Both the position numbers and the translations under genes were made by a program. The notes beneath the pieces are model-generated. The model had not been told where the DNA came from. It did no database searches and worked only from the letters and a program-made list of their open reading frames with translations. Below are positions 16,898 to 25,785 of a stretch of DNA of 64,000 bases, piece by piece; positions within the stretch are counted from its first letter, which is position 1, and each line of letters begins with the position of its first letter. This DNA is from Myxococcota bacterium (GTDB lineage Bacteria; Myxococcota_A; UBA9160; UBA6930): assembly GCA_028277885.1 (NCBI GenBank), contig JANQFK010000079.1, positions 1 to 64,000 of the forward strand, written 5' to 3'.

Positions 16898-17578
16898 TTG
16901 CGCAGGCTGCTCGCCATCGGCGACGAGGATCTCCAGCGCTTCCTGCACGAGCGCTTCGGTGGGAGCGGAATCCAGGTCAACGCCGCGTCCTCGGTGACGC
17001 GCGCCCTCGTGCAGGCCCTGGTCGAGCGGCCCGAGGTGATCGCCTGCGCGGAGGGCTGCCTCCAGGGGTCCCTGAAGGACCTGCGCAGCGAGCTCGACGA
17101 GCTCGGCCTCGCCCATTGCCGGCTGGTCTGCGTGCGCGACACCGGGGACCCGGTGAACGAGCGACTGCAGGGAGTGGTGGAATGCACCGAAGAGGAGCTG
17201 TTCGAGTGCGTCGCCGCGCTGCTGCCGGAGCGGCGCGAGGCGCGCTGGCGCCGGGTGCGGCTGCTGGCCAGCTGCGCCCGCCTGGGAGGCGGAGAGGACG
17301 GAATGCAGGCCTTCGCGAACCTGCTGGCCCTGGCCGAGCGCCGCGTGGTGCTGGAGTCGCCGGGCGAGCTCGAGCCCGGTGAGCGCCTCGCGCTCGGCTT
17401 CTTCCTGCCCCGGGCCGGCGACGGCGGACAGGTGCGGCTCTCCCTGACCTGCACCGTGCGGTCCGTCGCGGACCGCGAGCTGCTCCACTACGAAGCCGAG
17501 GTCGACCACATCGACGAGCTCTCGAAGCTGGCGCTGCTGGATTTCCTGTCCCGGCCGGATTGCGGCGAGGAAGACTGA
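16898..17578 (+). CDS. Degenerate receiver-like plus PilZ-like domain protein (hypothetical)
   Basis: N-terminal response-regulator-like fold with no clear phospho-Asp; C-terminal AERRVVLESPGELEPGERLALGFFLPRAGDGGQVRLSLTCTVRSV... resembles PilZ. Confidence 0.65.
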   Translation: MRRLLAIGDEDLQRFLHERFGGSGIQVNAASSVTRALVQALVERPEVIACAEGCLQGSLKDLRSELDELGLAHCRLVCVRDTGDPVNERLQGVVECTEEELFECVAALLPERREARWRRVRLLASCARLGGGEDGMQAFANLLALAERRVVLESPGELEPGERLALGFFLPRAGDGGQVRLSLTCTVRSVADRELLHYEAEVDHIDELSKLALLDFLSRPDCGEED

Positions 17579-17579
17579 C

Positions 17580-18689
17580 ATGGAGACGCTCGGAGTCGAT
17601 CTCGGAACGACCAACACCGTGGCCGCCGTGGGGCGCCAGGTGCTCGCCCTGGGAGCCACCCGGTCCGTGATGCCCTCGGTGGTGGCGTTCCTCCCGAACG
17701 GGACGGTGCACACCGGAGCCGTGGCGCGGCGGCGCAGGGCCATCGACGTGAAGAACACCATCTACTCGTCGAAGCGCATCATGGGCCGGCTGTGGGACGA
17801 GACCGAGACCCAGGAGTTCCGCGAGCGCTACCCCTTCGACATGGTCGAGCGCGAGGGCGCGCCGGCCTTCGTGACCCGGGCCGGCGAGTTCAAGCCGAAG
17901 GACGTCGCCGCCATCCTGCTCTCGACCATCCACGAGCGCGTCGCCGCCATGGCGAGCAAGCTCGAGATCGTCATCACCGTGCCCTCGGGCTTCTCGGAGC
18001 GCCAGCGCTTCGCCACCCTCGAGGCCGCGGGCAAGGCCCGCTTCGCCAACGCGAGCCTGATCGAGGAGCCGGTCTCCGCGGCCCGGGCCTACCAGGGCCA
18101 GCTCGGCCGGCTGGAGCGGCTCGGGGTCTACGACCTCGGCGGCGGGACCTTCGACTTCGCGGTCCTCGACTGCAGCGGGGACGAGCCCCGGGTGCTGCGC
18201 AGCTCGAGCGACATGTTCCTCGGCGGCGACGACATCGACGCCACCATCACCGAGTGGGTGGCCACCGAGGTGCTCAAGCGTCACAACTGGGACCTCACCA
18301 ACTACCCGGAGGTCCGGGACCGCCTGCTCCACGAGTGCGAGCGCGCGAAGATCCGCCTCTCCAAGTGGGAGCGGGTCAACCTCGACCTCTCCCGGGTGGA
18401 TCCCGAGCTCCAGTCCTCGGCCTCGGGGGAGGAGCCCATCACCCTGCACCGCGAGGTGCTGGACGAGCTGGCCGACAAGCTGGTGCGTCGCACCTTCGTC
18501 ACCTGCGACCGGGTGCTGCGCGAGATCGGCCTGCAGCCCGACCAGCTCGACGCCATCCTCCTGGCGGGCGGCAGCACCCACCTGCCCATGGTGAAGCGCG
18601 GCGTCGAGGCCTACTTCGGCAAGCCCGGCCGCGACGACCTGGAGCCCACCGAGGTGGTGGCCCTGGGGGCGAGCCGAGCCCCTCGCTGA
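17580..18689 (+). CDS. Hsp70-family protein, nucleotide-binding domain only
   Basis: GVDLGTTNTVAAV, YDLGGGTFDFAVLD, LAGGSTHLPMVK; ends at VVALGASRAPR where the substrate-binding domain would start. Confidence 0.9.
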   Translation: METLGVDLGTTNTVAAVGRQVLALGATRSVMPSVVAFLPNGTVHTGAVARRRRAIDVKNTIYSSKRIMGRLWDETETQEFRERYPFDMVEREGAPAFVTRAGEFKPKDVAAILLSTIHERVAAMASKLEIVITVPSGFSERQRFATLEAAGKARFANASLIEEPVSAARAYQGQLGRLERLGVYDLGGGTFDFAVLDCSGDEPRVLRSSSDMFLGGDDIDATITEWVATEVLKRHNWDLTNYPEVRDRLLHECERAKIRLSKWERVNLDLSRVDPELQSSASGEEPITLHREVLDELADKLVRRTFVTCDRVLREIGLQPDQLDAILLAGGSTHLPMVKRGVEAYFGKPGRDDLEPTEVVALGASRAPR

Positions 18690-18738
18690 GCGCTCCCGGG
18701 CGCTCGGACTCCACCGCGCCCTGACACAAAGGCCCGTC

Positions 18739-18764
18739 GGCGACCCCACTGCTGGGGGGTCGCC
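18739..18764 (+). promoter_or_regulatory. 9-bp perfect hairpin GGCGACCCC/GGGGTCGCC abutting the next start codon
   Basis: Stem 18739-18747 / 18756-18764, 8-nt loop; ATG at 18767; G-rich candidate SD lies in the 3' arm/loop. Confidence 0.6.
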
Positions 18765-18766
18765 CA

Positions 18767-19912
18767 ATGCGGATCCGGACCTGCGTCGTGCTGCTCTCGG
18801 CTCTCCTGTGGAGCCCCGCCACGGGAGCGGCGCCGCTGAACGTCGTCCTCATGGTGGGCGACGGGATGGGGTTCGAGCACGTCGCGGCGGCGCGGCTCTT
18901 CAAGGGCGGCCCGCTCGCCTTCGAGTCCGCCCCGCACCAGGCCGCGATGACCACCGACTCCCTGGGCCCGGGCGTCACCGACTCCGCCGCCGCGGGCACC
19001 GCCATGGCGACGGGCGTGAAGGTGCAGAACACCGTGGTGAGCTTCGACCTCGCCACCTTCACCGACCTCCCCACCTCCCTCGAGATCCTGAAGGGGCGCG
19101 GCAAGTCGGCGGGCCTCGTCACCAACTCGACCCTCCTCGACGCGACCCCCGCCGCCTTCGGGGCCCACACCCCCGTGCGCGCCTTCTTCTTCGAGATCGC
19201 CGAGGACTACCTGGAGGGCAGCCGCCCGGAGGTGCTGATCGGAGGCGGCGCCAACGAGATCCCGCCCGCTGCCGCGGCCGCCGCCGGCTACGCCGTGGCC
19301 TCGGACCGCGCGGAGCTGGCGAGCCTGGCCGCCACCGAGTCGCGCCTCGCGGGGCTGTTCGCCGCGGGCCCCCTCCCCTACGAGTACGACCACGCCATCG
19401 GGCTCGACGACGGCTACGACACCCTGCCCTTCCTCTCCGAGATGACCTCCGCCGCGCTCTCGGTGCTCGAGGACGACCCCGACGGCTTCTTCCTGCTGGT
19501 CGAGCAGGAGAACACCGACTCCGCGGGCCACCTCCCCGACCCCGTCGCCGACGCCAAGATCGAGCGTACCGTGGACGCCGTCCTCGAGCTCGAGCGCGCC
19601 GTCGAGGTGGTGCTCGACTGGGCGTCGGGTCGCGACGACACCCTCGTGATCGTGCTCGCGGACCACGAGACCGGCGGCCTCGAGGTGCTGGCCGACAACG
19701 GTCCCGGCTCGCTGCCCGACGTCTCCTGGGCGGGCAGCGAGCACACGCCGGTGCCGGTGCCCGTCTACGCCTGGGGCCCGAACGCCGAGCTCGTGACCGG
19801 CACCCTCGACGTCACGGACGTCTTCCGGATCACCACGGTGCCCGAGCCGGCCACGGCGCTGCTCCTGGGCGCGGCCCTCGCCGCCCTCGGGCTTCGGCGT
19901 CGCGTCGCGTAG
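18767..19912 (+). CDS. Alkaline phosphatase with PEP-CTERM-like tail
   Basis: NVVLMVGDGMGFEHV, TDSAAAGTAMATGVK, LVIVLADHETGGLEV; C-terminus VPEPATALLLGAALAALGLRRRVA. Confidence 0.92.
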   Translation: MRIRTCVVLLSALLWSPATGAAPLNVVLMVGDGMGFEHVAAARLFKGGPLAFESAPHQAAMTTDSLGPGVTDSAAAGTAMATGVKVQNTVVSFDLATFTDLPTSLEILKGRGKSAGLVTNSTLLDATPAAFGAHTPVRAFFFEIAEDYLEGSRPEVLIGGGANEIPPAAAAAAGYAVASDRAELASLAATESRLAGLFAAGPLPYEYDHAIGLDDGYDTLPFLSEMTSAALSVLEDDPDGFFLLVEQENTDSAGHLPDPVADAKIERTVDAVLELERAVEVVLDWASGRDDTLVIVLADHETGGLEVLADNGPGSLPDVSWAGSEHTPVPVPVYAWGPNAELVTGTLDVTDVFRITTVPEPATALLLGAALAALGLRRRVA

Positions 19913-19998
19913 TCCGTTTCGCCGACGCGCGAGTGCGGGGAAGCCTGCAAGGCCGCGAGAAGGTTCAAGCCCCGCCGCGGGGTGCCGATGCCACCCGC

Positions 19999-20976
19999 AT
20001 GGCGATCAAGCGCGGAAAGCAGCGCCACGAGGAGGGCTACGGCCAGGGCCTCGTCAAGCTGGCCTTCGACGACGACGTCCTCCTCGACGAAGACGAGGTG
20101 ACGAAGCGTCTCCTCGACGTGTTCAGCGCGCCGGACTACCGGCCGCCCACGCTGCCGAGCGTGGCGACGGAGCTGATGTCCATCTCCCAGAATCCGAACG
20201 TGGGCATCGACGACGTCACCGAGCTGCTCGAGCGGGACTCGATGCTCACCGGGCGCGTCATGAAGCTGGTGCGCTCGCCCATCTACAAGGGCGCAGGCGA
20301 CGTCCCGACCCTGCACAACGCCGTCCTGCGCCTGGGCCTCAACACCCTGCGCGACATCGTCCTCGAGACCTGCATGAACATGCGCGTCTTCCGGGCCGAC
20401 GCCTTCACCGAGACCATGGAGCGGCTTCGCGAGCACAGCGCCTTCACGGGCCACGTGGCGCGCATCGTCTGCCGCTACACCGCCATCGAGCAGGAGTACG
20501 CGTTCCTGTGCGGCCTGCTCCACGACGTCGGCGTGGCGGGCTCGCTGATCGCGCTGTCCGAGGGCGTTCCGAAGCAGAAGCGCCCGGACCTGATCGCCAT
20601 CTGGCCCGCCATCGACCGCGCCCACGGGAAGGCCGGGGCTCTGATGGCGCGGCTCTGGGATCTGCCCGCCGACGTGGAGCTCGCCGTCGAGGCCCACCAC
20701 CAGGTCCTGATGGGCGGGGAGCCCCACCCCCTCGCGGCCACCATCTGCATCGCCGACGAGGTCGCCCACGAGCTCGGCTTCGGGCTGGTGGAGAGCCCCG
20801 ACGACGAAGGCGACGCCTCGAGCCTGGAGGCGGCCTGCCTCCAGAGCCACACCGGCATCGACCGCAGCCTCGGCGAGACCCTCGCCCGGGCGCGGGAGGC
20901 CCTCGGCGTGAACGACGCGCAGATGGAGCAGATTCGCGGCGACGCCCGGGACCTGAAGGAGCGGATGGCCGGCTGA
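19999..20976 (+). CDS. HDOD domain-containing protein
   Basis: LPSVATELMSISQNPNVGIDDVTELLERDSMLTGRVMKLVRSPIYKG; AFLCGLLHDVG. Confidence 0.9.
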   Translation: MAIKRGKQRHEEGYGQGLVKLAFDDDVLLDEDEVTKRLLDVFSAPDYRPPTLPSVATELMSISQNPNVGIDDVTELLERDSMLTGRVMKLVRSPIYKGAGDVPTLHNAVLRLGLNTLRDIVLETCMNMRVFRADAFTETMERLREHSAFTGHVARIVCRYTAIEQEYAFLCGLLHDVGVAGSLIALSEGVPKQKRPDLIAIWPAIDRAHGKAGALMARLWDLPADVELAVEAHHQVLMGGEPHPLAATICIADEVAHELGFGLVESPDDEGDASSLEAACLQSHTGIDRSLGETLARAREALGVNDAQMEQIRGDARDLKERMAG

Positions 20977-21408
20977 TCAGGCGGGCGCGAGGCGCCCGAT
21001 GATCGCGAGCAGGCGCCGCCGCTCGACCACCACGGTCATCATCACGCAGCCCGCCAGGGCGACCAGGGTGCCGAGGAACAGGCGCACCAGCATCAGCACC
21101 ATCCCGGCGCTGAACTTCATGCCGCCCTCGAGGGTCTCGAGGAGCGCCGCCTCGGTGAAGGTCTCGGGCTCGATGCGCTCCACGCCTCCCTGGTACGAGG
21201 CGTACAGGAACGCCAGCTTCGCGACGGGCCGGTCGAAGCCCGGATCCCGTCGCGGGTCGGCCAGGGGGTCGAAGCGCACCACGCCCCAGGTCGCGTAGGC
21301 GGCGCCGACCAGCGCGAGGGCGAGGCCGGCCGCGGCGGTCCAGCGCTGGGTGCGCGCCAGGCGCGAGAGCAGCCGCGCCTCGGCGGGCGGGAGATCCACG
21401 GGTTCCAT
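20977..21408 (-). CDS. Hypothetical membrane protein (143 aa)
   Basis: Two TM helices; ORF MEPVDLPPAEARLLSRLAR...IIGRLAPA. Confidence 0.65.
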   Translation of the reverse strand: MEPVDLPPAEARLLSRLARTQRWTAAAGLALALVGAAYATWGVVRFDPLADPRRDPGFDRPVAKLAFLYASYQGGVERIEPETFTEAALLETLEGGMKFSAGMVLMLVRLFLGTLVALAGCVMMTVVVERRRLLAIIGRLAPA

Positions 21409-21528
21409 TCGCGCCTCCGGAGCTCGCCTCGCCGGGAGGCCTGAGGGTCTCATCGGCCAGCCGCGCCCGGGGCACGAGCCGCGGGACACCGGTCCCGGGA
21501 CGCGGCAGAATGGGCGCGGAGAACCGGC

Positions 21529-22410
21529 ATGAAGCTCGACGACTGGCGGCGCGCGGCACGGCATTTCGACTTCGGTGGGCACCGGATCGCGTACTGGGAG
21601 GAGGGCGAGGGAGAGGCCCTGCTCTGCATCCACGGCTTCCCGACGGCGTCCTGGGACTGGCACGCGCTGTGGCCCGACCTCACGGCGCGCTTCCGGGTCG
21701 TGGCCGCCGACATGCTGGGCTTCGGGCTCTCGGACAAGCCGCGGCGCCACCGCTACTCGATCCACGAGCAGGCCTCGCTCCAGGAGGCGTTGCTCGAGCA
21801 CCTGGGCGTGAAGCGCGCCCACGTGCTCGCCCACGACTACGGCGACTCCGTGGCCCAGGAGCTGCTGGCCCGCCACGAGGAGCGAAGGGGCGCGGCGAGG
21901 GCGGGACTCGCGATCGTCTCGTGCTGCTTCCTGAACGGCGGGCTCTACCCCGAGTGCCACCGCGCCCGCCCGATCCAGAAGCTGCTGAACTCCCCCCTCG
22001 GCTCCCTGCTCACGCGGCTCACCACCGAGGGCCGCTTCCGCCAGGGCTTCTCCCAGGTGTTCGGGCCCGCCACCCGGCCCAGCGACGGCGAGCTCGCCGA
22101 CTTCTGGGCGTTGATCCAGCACCAGGACGGGATGCGCATCGCCCACCGGCTGATCCGCTACATGGAGGATCGCAAGCAGCACCGCGACCGGTGGGTGGGG
22201 GCGATCGAGTGTGGCTCGGTGCCCCTGCGCCTCGTGAACGGCCCCGAGGATCCGGTGTCGGGCCGCCACCTGGCCGAGCGCTACCGCGAGCGCGTGCCCG
22301 ACGCGGACGTCGTGCTGCTCGAGGGGATCGGCCACTACCCCCAGGTCGAGGACCCCGAGGCCACCAAGCGCGCCTTCCTCGAGTTCGTCGAGCGCCACGC
22401 CGGTCGGTGA
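21529..22410 (+). CDS. Alpha/beta hydrolase (haloalkane dehalogenase/epoxide hydrolase-like)
   Basis: LCIHGFPTASWDWHALW, GFGLSDKP, LAHDYGDSVAQELLAR, GIGHYPQVEDPE. Confidence 0.9.
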   Translation: MKLDDWRRAARHFDFGGHRIAYWEEGEGEALLCIHGFPTASWDWHALWPDLTARFRVVAADMLGFGLSDKPRRHRYSIHEQASLQEALLEHLGVKRAHVLAHDYGDSVAQELLARHEERRGAARAGLAIVSCCFLNGGLYPECHRARPIQKLLNSPLGSLLTRLTTEGRFRQGFSQVFGPATRPSDGELADFWALIQHQDGMRIAHRLIRYMEDRKQHRDRWVGAIECGSVPLRLVNGPEDPVSGRHLAERYRERVPDADVVLLEGIGHYPQVEDPEATKRAFLEFVERHAGR

Positions 22411-22479
22411 GCCGCCGCGCATCTTCGCCTACCCTCCGAAGCGCGCCCTCGCCCGACCCCGCCCGACAGGAAGCCCCCC

Positions 22480-23964
22480 ATGACCCAGCCCCGGCCGCAG
22501 CCCTCCGTCGACTTCCCCATCGCGATCATCGGAGCGGGCTTCGCCGGCATCGGGGCCGCGATCCAGCTCGAGAAGGCCGGCATCGACTCTTACACGATCT
22601 TCGAGCGCGCCGGCGAGATCGGTGGGACCTGGCGGGACAACACCTATCCCGGCGCGGCCTGCGACGTGCCCTCCCACGTCTACTCCTTCTCCTTCGAGCC
22701 CAACCCGAGCTGGAGCCGCACCTTCGCCGAGTCGGGCGAGATCCAGCAGTACCTGCTCGACGTCGTGGAGAAGTGGCGGCTGCGCGAGCGCCTGCGCCTG
22801 GACACCGAGATCGTCGAGGCCCGCTTCGACGCGGCGGAGGGCGCCTGGCACCTCACCACCGGCGACGACGAGACCTTCACGGCGCGCGTGGTGATCTCCG
22901 GCGTGGGCGGTCTGGTGGACCCCTCGTGGCCCGACATCAAGGGCCTCCACAGCTTCACCGGCGAGAAGATGCACACCGCCCGCTGGGACCACGACTACGA
23001 TCTCACGGGCAAGCGGGTGGCGGTGATCGGCACCGGGGCGAGCGCGGTGCAGGTCGTGCCCGCCATCGCGCCCCAGGTGGAGAAGCTGACCGTCTTCCAG
23101 CGCACCCCGGCCTGGGTGGTCCCCAAGCGCGACCGCCGCTACGGCGAGGAGCGCAAGCGCTTCTACGCCCGGCACCCCCTCGCCCTGCGGGCCAGCCGCG
23201 CGCTCAAGTACGGCCTGAGCGAGCTGTTCGGCCCGATGATCTTCCTGGACGCCCCGCGGCTCTCGGCGATCGGCGAGAAGGGCTCCCTCGCCCACCTGCG
23301 GAGCTCGGTCCGCGACCCGGAGCTGCGCGCGAAGCTCACCCCGGACTTCCAGCTCGGCTGCAAGCGCATCCTGATCTCCGACGACTACTGGTCGAGCTTC
23401 GAGCGCGAGAACGTCGAGCTGGTCACCGATCCCATCGAGGAGATCAAGGGCCAGGGGATCCAGACCCGCGACGGCACGCTGCACGAGGTGGACGCCATCG
23501 TGTTCGCCACCGGCTTCACGGTCAACATCGTGACGGCGCCGTTCCCGGTGAAGGGACGCGGGGGGCGCACCCTCGACGAGGCCTGGGCGGACGGCGCCGT
23601 GGCCTACAAGGGCATGAGCGTCCACGGCTTCCCGAACTGGTTCATCCTGATGGGGCCCAACACCGGGCCCGGCCACACCTCGGTGCTCGTCTTCACCGAG
23701 GCCCAGATCCACCACGCGATCGAGGCGATCCGCAAGATGCGGGAGGAGGGCCTCAAGTCCGTCGAGGTCCGCCAGGACGTCCAGGACCGCTACAACGAGG
23801 GCATCCAGCGGCGCATGAAGCACATGGTCTGGACCTCGGGCTGCAACAGCTGGTACCTGTCCGAGGACGGCACCAACCACTCCCTGTATCCGGGCTTCGC
23901 CGCCGAGTACGTGCTGCGCGCCCGGCGCTTCAAGCCGTCGGACTACGAGATCACGCGCTTCTGA
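22480..23964 (+). CDS. Flavin-containing monooxygenase / Baeyer-Villiger-type NAD(P)-binding protein
   Basis: IIGAGFAGIGAAIQLEKAG, TYPGAACDVPSHVYSFSFEPNPSWSR, VIGTGASAVQVVPAIA. Confidence 0.93.
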   Translation: MTQPRPQPSVDFPIAIIGAGFAGIGAAIQLEKAGIDSYTIFERAGEIGGTWRDNTYPGAACDVPSHVYSFSFEPNPSWSRTFAESGEIQQYLLDVVEKWRLRERLRLDTEIVEARFDAAEGAWHLTTGDDETFTARVVISGVGGLVDPSWPDIKGLHSFTGEKMHTARWDHDYDLTGKRVAVIGTGASAVQVVPAIAPQVEKLTVFQRTPAWVVPKRDRRYGEERKRFYARHPLALRASRALKYGLSELFGPMIFLDAPRLSAIGEKGSLAHLRSSVRDPELRAKLTPDFQLGCKRILISDDYWSSFERENVELVTDPIEEIKGQGIQTRDGTLHEVDAIVFATGFTVNIVTAPFPVKGRGGRTLDEAWADGAVAYKGMSVHGFPNWFILMGPNTGPGHTSVLVFTEAQIHHAIEAIRKMREEGLKSVEVRQDVQDRYNEGIQRRMKHMVWTSGCNSWYLSEDGTNHSLYPGFAAEYVLRARRFKPSDYEITRF

Positions 23965-24002
23965 GCGCCGGGGCCGCGGCGCGGCTCTGGGAGGCGTGGC
24001 GG

Positions 24003-25541
24003 GTGCCCCGCCTCGGCCCCGAGACCCACCGGCTGACGCGGCGCCTGTTCCTGGTCCTGCTGGCGGCCGTGTACGCCACCGCCTTCGCGTCGCTCTGGCT
24101 CCAGGTCGAGGGCCTGATCGGCAGCCGCGGCATCGCGCCCGCCGCGGAGCTCCTGGCGCGGGCCCGGGAGCAGCTCGGTGGCGGGGCCTTCGCGCGCGTC
24201 CCGACCCTGCTCTGGCTCGGCTCGAGCGACGCCGCCCTCCACGGCCTGTGCGCCGCCGGCGTCGCGGCCGCACTGCTCCTCGCACTGGGCGTCGCCCCGC
24301 GGCTCGCCCTCGCCGCCCTCTGGGCCCTGTACCTCTCGTGCGTCTCGGTGGGCGGCCCCTTCCTCTCCTACCAGTGGGACGCGCTGCTGCTCGAGACGGG
24401 AGCCCTCGCGGTGCTGCTCGCGCCGGGAGGCCTGGCGCCGCGCCGCGCCGCGGAGGGCGCGCCGAGCGCGATCGCGCTCTGGCTGCTCCGCCTCCTGCTC
24501 TTCAAGCTGATGCTGCTCTCCGGCGTCGTGAAGTGGATCTCCGAGGACGCCACCTGGCGCGGGCTCACGGCGCTCCACTTCCACTACTGGACGCAGCCGC
24601 TGCCGGCCTGGACGAGCTGGTACGCCCACCAGCTGCCCGGGGTCCTCCACTCGGCGGGCGCGCTGGCGACCCTCGCGATCGAGATCGCACTGCCCTTCGC
24701 GATCTTCCTGCGCCGCGGCGGGCGCGTCGTGGCCTTCGCGGGCTTCGCCCTGCTCCAGGTCGCCATCGGCCTCACGGGCAACTACGGCTTCTTCAACGCC
24801 CTCACCCTGGCGCTCTGCGCGCTGCTCCTCGACGACGCCGTGCTCCGGCGCGTGCTTCCCGCGCGCCTGTGCGCCCGCCTGGCCCCCGAGCCCCCGCCAA
24901 CGGCCGCCTCCCCACGCGGTGGATGGCTCCCTCGCGTCGCCCTCGCCGGCGTCGCGGTGGCGCTGGTCGCGCTGAGCGCCTCCCGGGCGCTCGAGTCCGT
25001 GGGCGCGCCCCTGCCGCGGCCGGCCTGGTTCCGGGCCGCGGAGCGGGGGCTCGCGCCCTTCCGCTCCATCAACGCCTACGGGCTCTTCGCCGTGATGACC
25101 ACCGAGCGCAACGAGATCGAGCTCCAGGGCAGCGACGACGGCCGCAGCTGGAAGAGCTACGGCTTCCGCTGGAAGCCGGGTCCACCGGAGCGCGCACCCC
25201 GCTTCGTGCAGCCCCACATGCCGCGGCTCGACTGGCAGCTCTGGTTCGCGGCGCTGCGCGGCTGCCCGCGCGCGCCCTGGCTCCCGGGCTTCTTCGAGCG
25301 CGTGCTCCAGGGCGAGCCCGGCGTGCTCGCACTGATGGGGGAGAACCCCTTCCCCGAGGCGCCGCCCCGCCAGCTGCGCACCCGCCTGCACGCCTACCGC
25401 TTCGCGCCCGGCGGCAGCGAGGGGCTGTGGTGGCAGCGCACGCTCCGGGGCGGCTTCTGCCCGAAGGTGACCCTCGAGGGCGGCCGGCTGGTGCCCGTCG
25501 GCCCGGACGGGGCCGGGCCCGGGGGACCGCGAGGGCGCTGA
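24003..25541 (+). CDS. Lipase maturation factor (LMF) family membrane protein
   Basis: SYQWDALLLETGALAVLLAP, KLMLLSGVVKWISEDATWRGLTALHFHYWTQPLPAWTSWYAHQLP, RPAWFRA...FRSINAYGLFAVMTTERNEIELQGSDDGRSWKSYGFRWKPG; start approximate (GTG). Confidence 0.88.
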   Translation: MPRLGPETHRLTRRLFLVLLAAVYATAFASLWLQVEGLIGSRGIAPAAELLARAREQLGGGAFARVPTLLWLGSSDAALHGLCAAGVAAALLLALGVAPRLALAALWALYLSCVSVGGPFLSYQWDALLLETGALAVLLAPGGLAPRRAAEGAPSAIALWLLRLLLFKLMLLSGVVKWISEDATWRGLTALHFHYWTQPLPAWTSWYAHQLPGVLHSAGALATLAIEIALPFAIFLRRGGRVVAFAGFALLQVAIGLTGNYGFFNALTLALCALLLDDAVLRRVLPARLCARLAPEPPPTAASPRGGWLPRVALAGVAVALVALSASRALESVGAPLPRPAWFRAAERGLAPFRSINAYGLFAVMTTERNEIELQGSDDGRSWKSYGFRWKPGPPERAPRFVQPHMPRLDWQLWFAALRGCPRAPWLPGFFERVLQGEPGVLALMGENPFPEAPPRQLRTRLHAYRFAPGGSEGLWWQRTLRGGFCPKVTLEGGRLVPVGPDGAGPGGPRGR

Positions 25542-25593
25542 ACGGAATCGCGGGCCGCCCCGGACCGCTTCGCCACGGAATCGTCGCGAACCG

Positions 25594-25609
25594 AGTGAAG
25601 CGCTTCACA
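25594..25609. promoter_or_regulatory. CRP-like site AGTGAAGCGCTTCACA
   Basis: 9/10 match to TGTGA-N6-TCACA with perfect 14-bp core palindrome GTGAAGCGCTTCAC. Confidence 0.6.
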
Positions 25610-25785
25610 GCCCGGAGGGGGCAGGGCGCCGATGCTCCGGCGGTGTCCGGCGCGCCCGGCCGGACGCGCGGGAGGCGGGGACAGGGATGCGTCGCTACGC
25701 CATGCTGTGCGCCTACCTCGGTGCGATCGCGCTCGGCGTCACACTGGGTGCGCTCCAGACCCGCTTTCACCAGCTGAGCGAGGGG

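Noticed and set aside
17580-18689. Hsp70 truncation caused by a simple frameshift
   Set aside because: Neither alternative frame continues an Hsp70 substrate-binding domain after 18689; the next gene begins within 80 bp
21510-25541. 1343-aa ORF spanning hydrolase, monooxygenase and LMF genes
   Set aside because: Only the C-terminal LMF portion has family features; upstream part is out-of-frame read-through
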